Shown: piece after piece, positions 35,830 through 44,437 of the stretch | Numbering within the stretch: the first letter of the stretch is position 1 | How the letters are laid out: each line of letters starts with the position of its first letter | From: Firmicutes bacterium ADurb.Bin146 | Lineage (GTDB): Bacteria; Bacillota; Clostridia; DUPQ01 | Reading direction: 5' to 3' | DNA: 64,000 nt | Assembly: GCA_002070475.1 (NCBI GenBank) | Contig: MWDI01000030.1 | Location: 27,302-91,301 of the forward strand | Notes under the pieces: generated by a model | Seen by the model: only the letters and a program-made list of their open reading frames with translations | What the model was told of the DNA's origin: nothing | Databases searched by the model: none | Position numbers and translations under genes: made by a program

Positions 35830-36345
35830 CTAAAAATCAGCATTTACATCGTCATAATGGCTTAAAACAACCTTGTTTTCACTATATGATTTTTTTACAT
35901 CAATTATTCTTTGGTTCTTGGATCCCTTGTATGTAAGCCTAGTATCATGTTCTTCAAGAACAAAAGGACCGTCTACCAAAACATCGATACAATCCAAAAG
36001 AGCCTTTTTATTTTTGTCAGAGAGTATTTGTTCGTATGTATAACCTGAATATGCCCAAACATTCATTCCTTTATTAATTGCAGCTTTTGCAACTGGTATG
36101 AGTTCTAAAGGCTGCAAAAAAGGCTCACCTCCTGATAATGTGATGCCTCTTTGTATTTTTGAATCATTAATGTATTTAATTACATTATCAATTTCTTCTA
36201 AAAATCCTCCATTAATGTCATGAGTATGAGGATTATGGCATCCTTTGCAATTATGCTTGCATCCTTGCGTCCATATGACAATCCTCAATCCTGGTCCATC
36301 TACTGTGCTGTCCTTTATGCAATTGCTGGACAACCGTATCTTATG
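35830..36345 (-). CDS. nrdG: Anaerobic ribonucleotide reductase activating enzyme
   Basis: 171 residues from the ATG at 36345, which overlaps the nrdD stop by 5 bp; an earlier frame start at 36387 lies inside nrdD. The radical SAM motif appears as CKHNCKGC (CxxxCxxC form), then TLSGGEPFLQPLELIPVAK. The enzyme reductively cleaves SAM and abstracts hydrogen to set the glycyl radical in NrdD. Its reductant could be the ferredoxin at 17343, an inference. Confidence 0.95.
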   Translation of the reverse strand, partial: HKIRLSSNCIKDSTVDGPGLRIVIWTQGCKHNCKGCHNPHTHDINGGFLEEIDNVIKYINDSKIQRGITLSGGEPFLQPLELIPVAKAAINKGMNVWAYSGYTYEQILSDKNKKALLDCIDVLVDGPFVLEEHDTRLTYKGSKNQRIIDVKKSYSENKVVLSHYDDVNADF

Positions 36346-38683
36346 CATGCTTGACCCTGTCTCTTTCCTCAGCGGCTTTTGAATCATTGAAATTGTCTAG
36401 TGTTCCAACTAAGTAGCCTGTTATCCTACGGATTCTTTCAAATTTAGGTCCGTCTTTTTCCTCTCTCTTGCAATTGGGACACACTGACCCTTTTATAACT
36501 CCTGTGAACCCACATACCGGATCACGATCAACTGGATGATTAATGCTTCCGTACCCTATGTTACATTCTTTCATATACCTTATTATGTCTTCAAACGCTT
36601 CCAGATTCTTTAAAGGATCCCCATCAATTTCTACATATGAGATATGTCCTGCATTTGTAAACATATGATAAGGAGCTTCCTTCTGAAGCTTGTCATATGC
36701 CGATATTTTGTAATATACGGGTATGTGGAAAGAGTTAGTATAGTACTCTTTATCTGTTATTCCCTCTATTGTGCCATATACTTTTTTATCTAAAGCAGTA
36801 AATCTGCCAGAGAGTCCTTCTGCAGGTGTAGCGATTAATGAGAAATTCAAATTATACTGTTTCATATACTCATCACACTTTTCTCTCATATGGCTTATTA
36901 TCTTCAATCCTAGTTCCTGTGCTTTTTCGCTTTCGCCATGATGTTCCCCGATAAGCGCTTTAAGGCATTCCGCAAGCCCTATAAAACCAATTGTCAGAGT
37001 TCCTTGTTTTACTACTTCCTCAAGAGTATCCTCCCAGTCCAAGTTTTCTGATCCCATCCAAAGGTGCTGACCCATCAGGAATGGAAAGTTCTTTACTTTC
37101 TTGCTGCCTTGGACCACTAGCCGGTCTAGAAGCTGTTGCTTTACCGCATCCATTTTATCGTCTAAATCCTTAAAGAATCCCGCTTCATCAAATCTGCCTT
37201 TTAAAATGACTCCGTGTTTTAATCCTAGTCTTGGCAGGTTTATGGATGTAAAAGAAATATTCCCTCTTCTGCTTACTACTTCATCTCCGCAGACATTTCC
37301 CAAAACCCTTGTACGGCATCCCATGTATGTGACTTCTGTGTCCGGATTACCTGGTTTGTAATATCTTATGTTAAATGGAGCATCTAAAAAAGAAAAATTC
37401 GGGAAAAGCCTTCTGGCTGATACCCTGCATGCAAGTTTGAAAAGGTCATAATTTGGATCCTCTGGATTATAGTTTACTCCTTCTTTTACTTTGAATATAA
37501 GTATTGGAAATATAGGGGTTTCCCCATTACCAAGTCCTGCTTCTTGAGCAAGAAGAAGATTCTTTGATACCATACGACCTTCTGAAGATATGTCTGTACC
37601 GAAGTTGATGCTTGAAAATGGCACCTGTGCTCCAGCTCTGGAATGCATGGTGTTCAGATTATGAACTATCCCTTCCATAGCCTGGAAAGTCTTCTTATCG
37701 GTTTCTAAAAGAGCTTCTTCATAGGCAAACTTGTTTATCTTATCTATGTGTTTTGGATCTGCATTACATTCTTTAACTAAAAATTCATTGAACCTCTTGG
37801 TAAATTCACTGTGCATGTCGATTTTTGCATACAAGCCAGTTGTTTTTTCAAATTCTTTAATTTTATCTATACAGTCTGAAGTAACGCCTTCCATAATCTT
37901 CAGTGCCTTTATGGTATTTTCCCTATAAGTTCTTCTGAAGGTTTTTTCTACTCCATCAGCCAAATAATAGTCAAATGCAGGTATGCTCTGCCCGCCATGC
38001 TGATCATTCTGGTTGCTCTGTATGGCTATTGCGGCAAGTGCTGCATATGAACCTATATCCTGAGGTTCTCGGAGATGTCCATGTCCTGTTGAGAATCCAT
38101 GCTTGAACAGACGTGAAAGATCTATCTGGCAGCAGGTAAGCGTGCCCATATTATAGAAATCCATATCGTGTATATGGATATCCCCATCATCATGCATCTT
38201 TGTATGTTTTGGATCTAAAAGATTTGTTTTGCAGAATTCCTTAGATACTGCAGAACCATATTGAAGCATAGTGCCCATAGCGGTATTGCCATCAATATTG
38301 GCATTCTCTCTTTTAAGATTACTGTGGTTGGCGTCATGGAAGGTTATCTCCTCAATAGCTTTCATAAGACGCGTCTTCATTGACCGTGCTTTATTACGTT
38401 CCTCCCTGTAAATAATGTACTTCTCGGAAGTTTTTGCATGACCTTCTTCTATAAGAACCTTGACTACTGCATCTTGTACATCTTCGACATTAGGAATAGT
38501 ATCAATGAATCTTCTATTTAACAGCTGCACGACTTTTTCTGTTAACTGCTCAGATATAGTGAAATCCGCTTTTGTATTGTCCTCTTTGGCTACTGCTTCA
38601 GCAGCTAAGAATATAGCTCTAGTGATTCTAAGAGGCGAAAAGCTTTCTTCACGCCCATCGCGTTTTATAATTTTCGTAATCAT
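36341..38683 (-). CDS. nrdD: Anaerobic ribonucleoside-triphosphate reductase (class III)
   Basis: 780 residues from ATG 38683 with GGGAGAG upstream; the frame continues 29 codons further but without a ribosome site. An N-terminal ATP-cone (about 1-95, ITKIIKRDGREESF) precedes the ten-stranded barrel. The C-terminal cysteines (VCGFTG, CPNC) form the zinc site, and the glycyl-radical loop reads RITGYLVGTLDNFN. It makes dNTPs without oxygen. The promoter area holds an NrdR-type box. No aerobic reductase is seen in the window. Confidence 0.95.
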   Translation of the reverse strand: MITKIIKRDGREESFSPLRITRAIFLAAEAVAKEDNTKADFTISEQLTEKVVQLLNRRFIDTIPNVEDVQDAVVKVLIEEGHAKTSEKYIIYREERNKARSMKTRLMKAIEEITFHDANHSNLKRENANIDGNTAMGTMLQYGSAVSKEFCKTNLLDPKHTKMHDDGDIHIHDMDFYNMGTLTCCQIDLSRLFKHGFSTGHGHLREPQDIGSYAALAAIAIQSNQNDQHGGQSIPAFDYYLADGVEKTFRRTYRENTIKALKIMEGVTSDCIDKIKEFEKTTGLYAKIDMHSEFTKRFNEFLVKECNADPKHIDKINKFAYEEALLETDKKTFQAMEGIVHNLNTMHSRAGAQVPFSSINFGTDISSEGRMVSKNLLLAQEAGLGNGETPIFPILIFKVKEGVNYNPEDPNYDLFKLACRVSARRLFPNFSFLDAPFNIRYYKPGNPDTEVTYMGCRTRVLGNVCGDEVVSRRGNISFTSINLPRLGLKHGVILKGRFDEAGFFKDLDDKMDAVKQQLLDRLVVQGSKKVKNFPFLMGQHLWMGSENLDWEDTLEEVVKQGTLTIGFIGLAECLKALIGEHHGESEKAQELGLKIISHMREKCDEYMKQYNLNFSLIATPAEGLSGRFTALDKKVYGTIEGITDKEYYTNSFHIPVYYKISAYDKLQKEAPYHMFTNAGHISYVEIDGDPLKNLEAFEDIIRYMKECNIGYGSINHPVDRDPVCGFTGVIKGSVCPNCKREEKDGPKFERIRRITGYLVGTLDNFNDSKAAEERDRVKHA

Positions 38684-38693
38684 AACTCTCTCC

Positions 38694-38751
38694 CAATATA
38701 TAGTATCCGTTGTTAGACTATAAACACAACACTTGGTATTTAGTATATTGC
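38694..38751 (-). promoter_or_regulatory. NrdR-like box and probable nrdD promoter
   Basis: CAATATATAGT at 38694-38704 matches the core of the published NrdR box (CWATATATWGT) at every position. A weaker copy (8 of 11) lies at about 38741-38751. A possible TTGTGT/TACTAT promoter overlaps the first box. The separation of about 46 bp is not a clean number of helical turns, so the second copy is doubtful. Confidence 0.45.
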
Positions 38752-38875
38752 GAGAGTTTTCATTTTGCAATAGAGTTTAAGAAGAAAAATAAAAATTTTC
38801 TTGTTTATTTTTTAACATAAGACTATTAACATTTTATGTTTATGAAAAAGAATAAATGGCTGTCAAAGATTTGCA

Positions 38876-39724
38876 TTATTTGGTCTTAAGGTTGTATAGA
38901 TTCCATGACATCTGTGCAAACTGTTCAATCGATAAGTATTCTGCTCTTGCATCTGCTCTAATATCCATATTAGTAAGCATATCCTCTACTGCTTCTTTGC
39001 TTATATTAAATACGGGCATCGCTGATATACAGTTTGAAAGCTTTTTTCTCCTTTGGGAAAATGCTGCTCTCACCACAGAAAAAAAGAACTCTTCTGACGG
39101 TACTTCTACTAAAGGCTTTTCTCTTTTAGTAAACTTAAGTACAGTGCTTGTAACTTTCGGAGAAGGGATAAAGCTTTCAGGCGGAACATCCGCTACAAAT
39201 GAAGCTTGATATTTATAATTTACATATATAGTGAAGCTTCCATATATCCTGCTTCCTTCTTTTTCGCATATTCTTTCCGCTACTTCTTTTTGCATCATAA
39301 AAACCATCACATCAGGAAGATTAGCTTCTTCCAAAAATTTGGAGATAACCGGAGTGGTTATATAGTAGGGCAGGTTTGCTACTGTTTTGTATCTGGTGTT
39401 GCTATTTATAAGACTTTTAATATTTGTTTTTAGGATATCCTTATTAATTATTTCAACATTATCATATTTACCAAGAACTGATAAAAGAGGTTTTATGAGG
39501 TCCTGATCTGTTTCAATAGCGTATAGCTTTTTACATAAAGGAGCTATTAGGGATGTTATAGCTCCCGTGCCTGAGCCTACTTCAATAACAGTATCTTCAG
39601 TGCCAAGATCCAACGCTTCAACAATCTTTAAAGCTATGGTTTTATCAATTAGAAAGTTCTGGCCTAAAGCTTTTTTTGCTCGGATGTAATTTGGAAGAGG
39701 TATTATGTTATCTATATTCTTCAT
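38876..39724 (-). CDS. rsmA: 16S rRNA dimethyladenosine transferase
   Basis: 282 residues (KsgA). SAM-binding VIEVGSGTGAITSLI is preceded by the signature KALGQNFLIDK, the catalytic NLPYYITTPVI motif is present and the C-terminal helical domain shows AAFSQRRKKLSNC. It dimethylates two adjacent adenosines near the 3' end of 16S rRNA. It overlaps the upstream tatD gene by 4 bp, the usual Firmicutes neighbour, although rnmV, often between them, is missing. Confidence 0.96.
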   Translation of the reverse strand: MKNIDNIIPLPNYIRAKKALGQNFLIDKTIALKIVEALDLGTEDTVIEVGSGTGAITSLIAPLCKKLYAIETDQDLIKPLLSVLGKYDNVEIINKDILKTNIKSLINSNTRYKTVANLPYYITTPVISKFLEEANLPDVMVFMMQKEVAERICEKEGSRIYGSFTIYVNYKYQASFVADVPPESFIPSPKVTSTVLKFTKREKPLVEVPSEEFFFSVVRAAFSQRRKKLSNCISAMPVFNISKEAVEDMLTNMDIRADARAEYLSIEQFAQMSWNLYNLKTK

Positions 39725-40515
39725 CTGCTCTCCAATTCCTGTTTGTATCTTCTTGCTTTTTCAAAAAGATTAAAACTGTTTTCCCACAACTGTTCCAAAA
39801 GTATATCATATTGCACCTGTTTCACCTCTGCTATTTTCCTTGCAGTATATATAAGATTTTTGGGCTCGTTTCTAGTCCCTCTTAAAGGTTCCGGAGACAT
39901 ATATGGACAGTCAGTTTCTAATAACAGTCTATCTAAAGGAATGGCTTTTAACGCCTCAATTGTCTTATTCGCGTTCTTAAATGTTATGACTCCTGTAAAA
40001 GAAATGTATAATCCGAGGTTAAGCAGTATCTTTGCGCTTTCAGCACTTCCGGAATAACAGTGCATTACCCCCTTAATTTCTTTGTTAAATGATGACAGAA
40101 TATCGATTGTATCCTTATGTGCTTCTCTATCGTGAATAATTACAGGTAAACCCATATTCTTTGCAAGTTCCAGCTGTTTGGCAAAAATTTCCTTTTGTAC
40201 TTCTTTCTCGCAAAAGTCATAATAATAGTCCAGTCCTATTTCACCGATAGCGAGGGTTTTGGAATCAAGAGCAAGTGTTTCAAGAAGATCCAGATCCTCC
40301 TCCTTAAACCCCTTACCATTATGAGGATGTATTCCCACGGAACTGAATATCCTTTCATGCGTATTGGCAAAAATAACAGATTCTTTTGAAGACTTCATAT
40401 CGTCAGAAACATTGAGAACGGCATGTATGCCGTTCTCTAAAGCTCTTTTTATAACTTCATCCCTATCATGGTCAAACTGTTTTGCAAGCAGATGTGCGTG
40501 GCTTTCAAATATCAT
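39721..40515 (-). CDS. TatD-family metal-dependent hydrolase
   Basis: 264 residues, amidohydrolase-like barrel. ESHAHL near the start (metal His pair, ESHAH instead of the usual DTHCH), AIGEIGLDYY, PVIIHDREAH, HCYSGS and LLLETDCPYMSP are all in place. Members are 3'-to-5' deoxyribonucleases/phosphodiesterases with a proposed repair role. It overlaps both rsmA and the transketolase C-subunit gene by 4 bp, so all are co-expressed. Confidence 0.93.
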   Translation of the reverse strand: MIFESHAHLLAKQFDHDRDEVIKRALENGIHAVLNVSDDMKSSKESVIFANTHERIFSSVGIHPHNGKGFKEEDLDLLETLALDSKTLAIGEIGLDYYYDFCEKEVQKEIFAKQLELAKNMGLPVIIHDREAHKDTIDILSSFNKEIKGVMHCYSGSAESAKILLNLGLYISFTGVITFKNANKTIEALKAIPLDRLLLETDCPYMSPEPLRGTRNEPKNLIYTARKIAEVKQVQYDILLEQLWENSFNLFEKARRYKQELESR

Positions 40516-41447
40516 TGTTTTTTCAATGCCATTGCGATTTTCGCTTTTATAACTATGTTTTCCGCTGTCAGTCCATACATATTTAAAAGGTGTTCAGGTT
40601 TTCCCGACTTTCCGAATTTGTCCTCAATACCGACCCTTTTTACTGGAACCGGAAGTTCGTCACATAATACTTCACATACAGCAGAACCGAGTCCTCCTAT
40701 TATATTATGCTCTTCAGCAGTAACAATAGCGCCGGTTTCCCTAGCAGCTTTAACGATTATATCCCTATCAATCGGTTTGATAGTGTGAATATTAATAACC
40801 CTTGCTAAAATACCTTGCGCTCTTAAAGTCTCATATGCGTCTAAAGCAGGTTTTACCATAAGTCCTGTTGCTATAATTGTCACATCACAGCCATCTTTAA
40901 GCTGTACGCCTTTTCCAATTTGAAATTCATATGTATTATCATATATATCTTCAACTGCGAGTCTTCCCAGTCTTAAATAAACAGGGCCGTTGTAATCAAT
41001 TATAGCTTTTACCGCCTGTTTGGTTTCTCTGCCATCGCAAGGTTGGATAACTGTCATATTGGGTAGCGCTCTCATTATAGCTATATCTTCAATTGCCTGA
41101 TGAGTTGCTCCATCTTCTCCGACAGATATTCCTGCATGAGTTGCGGCTATTTTGACATTTAGTTTAGGATAACAAACTGAGTTTCTTATCTGCTCAGCAG
41201 CTCTTACTGCGGCAAATATTGCAAAAGAACTGGCAAATACTATTTTATTGCATGTAGCCATTCCAGCTGCAGAAGATATCATATTAGCCTCTGCGATTCC
41301 TGTATTAAAGAATCTTTCAGGGTATAATTCCTTAAAAGTTGCTGTCATTGTGGATTTAGATAAATCCGCATCCAGTACTATTATTCTTTCATTGCTTCCA
41401 TATTCTGCTAAAGCTTCTCCGTAAGCTGCTCTTGTAGCTTTTTTCAT
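40512..41447 (-). CDS. Transketolase, C-terminal subunit
   Basis: 311 residues. It contains the pyrimidine-binding domain (YGSNERIIVLDADLSKSTMT, GIAEANMISSAAGMA, with the catalytic Glu in EAN) and the C-terminal swivel domain (ATGLMVKPALDAY). With the N-subunit encoded next door it forms a split transketolase of the kind common in Clostridia and archaea, moving two-carbon units in the pentose phosphate pathway. A 1-base gap separates it from the N-subunit gene. Confidence 0.92.
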   Translation of the reverse strand: MKKATRAAYGEALAEYGSNERIIVLDADLSKSTMTATFKELYPERFFNTGIAEANMISSAAGMATCNKIVFASSFAIFAAVRAAEQIRNSVCYPKLNVKIAATHAGISVGEDGATHQAIEDIAIMRALPNMTVIQPCDGRETKQAVKAIIDYNGPVYLRLGRLAVEDIYDNTYEFQIGKGVQLKDGCDVTIIATGLMVKPALDAYETLRAQGILARVINIHTIKPIDRDIIVKAARETGAIVTAEEHNIIGGLGSAVCEVLCDELPVPVKRVGIEDKFGKSGKPEHLLNMYGLTAENIVIKAKIAMALKKQ

Positions 41448-41448
41448 A

Positions 41449-42291
41449 TTACACCCCCAGTTTTTCGTTATACGCGTCTAGTTCAGCAATTGCTTTATCC
41501 CTTTGTTCCTGATTAGGAGCCTTGCCATGCCAGCCATACTGGTTTTCCATATACGAAACACCTTTGCCTTTTATTGTTTCAGCGACAATCATAGTAGGCT
41601 TGCCTTTGATTTTCTTTGCTTTTTCAATAGCATTGTCTATCTGGTTCATATCATGGCCGTCAATTACTATTACATTCCAGCCGAATGCTTCAAATTTTGC
41701 TGCTACAGGTTCTGGTGACATTACTTTCGTTATGTCCCCATCTATCTGCAAGCCGTTATGATCAAGAAATGCTGTTAGGTTATCAAGCTTATAGTGAGCC
41801 GCATACATCATTGCTTCCCAGACTTGTCCCTCTTGAAGTTCTCCATCACCTAATATTGCATATACTCTGTAATCCTTCTTGTCCAATTTTCCCATCTGAG
41901 CCATTCCGCATGCCGCACAGATTCCCTGACCTAATGAGCCAGTAGTCATATCTACTCCTGGTACGTCCTTTAAGGATGGATGCCCTTCAAGATAACTGTC
42001 CGCCTGGCGGAATGTCAGAAGATCTTTTTTTGGTATAAATCCTTTTTCTGCAAGCACCGAATATAATACCGGAGAAGCATGTCCTTTTGATAACACGAAT
42101 CTATCCCTGTCAGGATCTTTCGGTGTTGAGGAATTGACATTCATATGCTTGAAATACAAGACTGTAAGTATATCCGCACAGGATAACGACCCTCCCGGAT
42201 GACCGCTGCCGGCTGAAAAAACTTCTTCAATGATGTTCTTTCTTACATCGACTGCTTTCTTCTTTAATTTTAATAATAATTCCTGTTCCAT
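41449..42291 (-). CDS. Transketolase, N-terminal (thiamine-diphosphate-binding) subunit
   Basis: 280 residues from ATG 42291 (AAGGAG seven bases upstream). The pyrophosphate-binding domain is clear: SAGSGHPGGSLS, LSKGHASPVLYSVLAEKG and the thiamine diphosphate motif GDGELQEGQVWEA (GDG...), followed by NLTAFLDHNGLQIDG. It works only with the C-subunit. The split pair lies between YitT and tatD genes without other pentose-pathway genes nearby. Confidence 0.93.
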   Translation of the reverse strand: MEQELLLKLKKKAVDVRKNIIEEVFSAGSGHPGGSLSCADILTVLYFKHMNVNSSTPKDPDRDRFVLSKGHASPVLYSVLAEKGFIPKKDLLTFRQADSYLEGHPSLKDVPGVDMTTGSLGQGICAACGMAQMGKLDKKDYRVYAILGDGELQEGQVWEAMMYAAHYKLDNLTAFLDHNGLQIDGDITKVMSPEPVAAKFEAFGWNVIVIDGHDMNQIDNAIEKAKKIKGKPTMIVAETIKGKGVSYMENQYGWHGKAPNQEQRDKAIAELDAYNEKLGV

Positions 42292-42371
42292 TAACAACTC
42301 CTTTTTTGCGCTACATATGTGATTATGGACATTTTATGCAATAGATGCATAACCTAAGTAATTATATCATT

Positions 42372-43280
42372 TCATAGTTCTTTGTCAAAGGCTCCAAAAC
42401 CTTCTCCTAGCACCTGATGCGCGGAAGTAACAATAAGAAAAGCCTTGTCATCCATATTCTTAACAAGTTTTTTAAGAGCAGGCAGCTGTCTGTTCTTTAC
42501 CACACAAAAAAGTGTCTCTCTTTCCTTTCTGAAATACATGCCTCTGCCTGAAAATCCTGTTACTCCCCTGCCAAGGGTGTGAATTATCGCATCAGCAATC
42601 TGTTCGCTCTTTTCCGACATAATAAATACAGCCTTGGCAACATTTGCTCCATCTAGGATAAGATCAATCATCTTCATGGAAAGAAAAATAGCAATCACAG
42701 AGTAAAGCACAAGCAGAAGATTTTTGAATACTATCAAGGACATTATTACTGATATGCCGTCAAACATGAACATCAAAGTACCTACACTGTAATGTATGCC
42801 TTTTCTTCTGAGTATTTCAGCAAAAAGGTCAGAACCTCCTGTACAGGAGTTTCTCGTAAAGACCATACCTAATCCTAATCCCATTAATGCCCCGCCAAAA
42901 ATACAGAACAGCATTAAATCAGGAAGATTATTGCTTTCCAACACGATCTCCTTGGAAACCCGTAAAAGCCATTTGGAAGTGACATCAATCGCTACAGTAT
43001 ACGCTAAAGTTGAATACAGAGTCCTTAACATAAATGTTTTGCCAATAACCTTGTATCCGATAATAAAAAGAGGAAGGTTAAGAATCACTATGAGGACTCC
43101 GACAGGGACTCTGTAATCCAAAAGATAATAAAGGACAGTCGCTATACCGGATACTCCCCCTGAGTGAATTTTATAAGGGACAAAGAACAGATTAACTGCA
43201 GCAGCTGATATAGTCACACCTATAGTCATTATTAAATAGTCAAGAACTTTAGGCCATATACCCTTCATGCTTTGTTTCAT
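42372..43280 (-). CDS. YitT-family membrane protein
   Basis: 302 residues. Five or six membrane helices (DUF161, about 10-200) show FFVPYKIHSGGVSGIATVLYYL, GTGGSDL-like CTGGSDLFAEIL and other family marks. A cytoplasmic DUF2179 domain ends the protein (about 215-300: FIMSEKSEQIADAI, GVTGFSGRGMYFRKE). Function is unknown; transport is assumed. It overlaps the TPR-protein gene by 4 bp. Confidence 0.88.
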   Translation of the reverse strand: MKQSMKGIWPKVLDYLIMTIGVTISAAAVNLFFVPYKIHSGGVSGIATVLYYLLDYRVPVGVLIVILNLPLFIIGYKVIGKTFMLRTLYSTLAYTVAIDVTSKWLLRVSKEIVLESNNLPDLMLFCIFGGALMGLGLGMVFTRNSCTGGSDLFAEILRRKGIHYSVGTLMFMFDGISVIMSLIVFKNLLLVLYSVIAIFLSMKMIDLILDGANVAKAVFIMSEKSEQIADAIIHTLGRGVTGFSGRGMYFRKERETLFCVVKNRQLPALKKLVKNMDDKAFLIVTSAHQVLGEGFGAFDKEL

Positions 43281-44104
43281 TTCATGTATTCGCCTGCCTT
43301 TTTTAATACTATCTGCTTGTCTATATATGTCATAGTAGTATTTTCGTACTGTAAAGCTTTTACATATAGTTTTTTTGCTGTCTCAAAATCATTGTTCATC
43401 TCATAAGCAAGAGCACTGTAGAAATATGCATCCTGTGATGATGCCTTCATATTCTTCTTGCCATTTATAAGTTTTTCTGCAGCTGATAAAGCTTTATCAT
43501 ATTCTGCATTTATGCAGTGAATAATTAATAGGTTCTCCACTGCTACAGGATTAGTCTTAAGATACTCATATCCTTTTATTGCAGCTTCTTTTGCTTTTTC
43601 TATATTGCCAGAAAAAATACAGAGTTTAGCATATACATTGTAATACCATTGATTTCTCATGGTTTCATCCATAGCTTCTACTTTTGCTAAAGCCGCAATA
43701 AGGTTCTTGTCCCTCTTCCATTTCAATACTGCATTACAAAGCATTAAGGATGTAGCGGCTTTACCCTCGGGTTTCATGCTTTCAAGAAAATTAAGAACTT
43801 CCTCAGCCTGGTCGTATTCACCAAGCAGTATTAAAAGATAAGCATAAGAAGCAACAATTGGCAGTTCTTTTACTTTTGCTTCATAGGCTTTTTTATAGTA
43901 TTTCCTTGCTTTCTTCAGATTGCCTTTCGAGTAATTCTTTATGGCCATGTATGAATATATTTTTGACATCTCGACTATTATCCTGTAAATGAAATATGCT
44001 ACTGCCAATATAAGCGCTTCAATAGTCGAGTTGAAAATTATTAGTCCTAAAATGAATATAGGTACAAGCCAGTTAATAGTCTTTATTACCGATTTGCTCT
44101 TCAT
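43277..44104 (-). CDS. TPR-repeat protein with N-terminal membrane helices
   Basis: 275 residues. Two hydrophobic stretches (about 8-42) precede a soluble solenoid with at least five tetratricopeptide-like units (YSKGNLKKARKYYKKAYEAK, LGEYDQAEEVLNFL, SGNIEKAKEAAIKGY, AEYDKALSAAEKLI, NDFETAKKLYVKAL). It is probably membrane-anchored with the repeats in the cytoplasm, as a scaffold. It starts the minus-strand run toward 40.5 kb and is divergent from the SOS-type transcript and serine dehydratase gene. Confidence 0.82.
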   Translation of the reverse strand: MKSKSVIKTINWLVPIFILGLIIFNSTIEALILAVAYFIYRIIVEMSKIYSYMAIKNYSKGNLKKARKYYKKAYEAKVKELPIVASYAYLLILLGEYDQAEEVLNFLESMKPEGKAATSLMLCNAVLKWKRDKNLIAALAKVEAMDETMRNQWYYNVYAKLCIFSGNIEKAKEAAIKGYEYLKTNPVAVENLLIIHCINAEYDKALSAAEKLINGKKNMKASSQDAYFYSALAYEMNNDFETAKKLYVKALQYENTTMTYIDKQIVLKKAGEYMK

Positions 44105-44202
44105 AAAAACCCCTTTCCTACCTTTAAATTATATATCATTCCTCATAACCAATACAACACGTAAACAACTGTGCGGTTAATCGGACAGTAAAAAAATAAC
44201 TA

Positions 44203-44231
44203 TTGAAACATATGTTCGTATATCGTATAAT
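44203..44231 (+). promoter_or_regulatory. Promoter with LexA (SOS) box
   Basis: TTGAAA (44203-44208) and TATAAT (44226-44231) are exactly 17 bp apart. The reverse complement of 44205-44218, CGAACATATGTTTC, matches the Firmicutes LexA box CGAACRNRYGTTYC at every position and overlaps the -35, the normal place for repression. Confidence 0.75.
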
Positions 44232-44237
44232 ACGACT

Positions 44238-44306
44238 GTACTCTGACTCTAGTGTGTCAGCAATCAAATCTTTAGCAAGAAGAAATCCGCTCCCCTCGGA
44301 TTTTTT
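44238..44306 (+). ncRNA. Probable SOS-regulated small RNA
   Basis: The transcript expected from the LexA-box promoter is about 70 nt and has no start codon with a ribosome site. It can form a 5' hairpin (CTGAC 44243-44247 with GTCAG 44256-44260), has a short single-stranded middle and ends in a strong intrinsic terminator. It does not match a T-box or any riboswitch I know. An alternative is that it is a leader or attenuator for the serine dehydratase gene 130 bp downstream. Confidence 0.5.
44283..44306 (+). terminator. Intrinsic terminator of the small transcript
   Basis: AAATCCG (44283-44289) pairs with CGGATTT (44297-44303) around a 7-base loop, followed directly by a T-run. Between here and 44437 the DNA is very AT-rich, with TATAAT-like runs that could serve the downstream gene. 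Confidence 0.8.
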
Positions 44307-44437
44307 CTTTATAACCTCTTTTTTTCTTCAAATTCTGTTTATCATCTTATACATATATTATTAATTATATATATAATATCATCTATCTAGAATTTAAATA
44401 TGCTTATGATATAATGATTCCAAAAAGAAGGTGTAAT

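Noticed and set aside
44160..44437. T-box or amino-acid riboswitch before the serine dehydratase gene
   Set aside because: No T-box sequence (AGGGTGGNACCGCG) or specifier loop is present; the LexA-box promoter and short terminated transcript explain the structure better.
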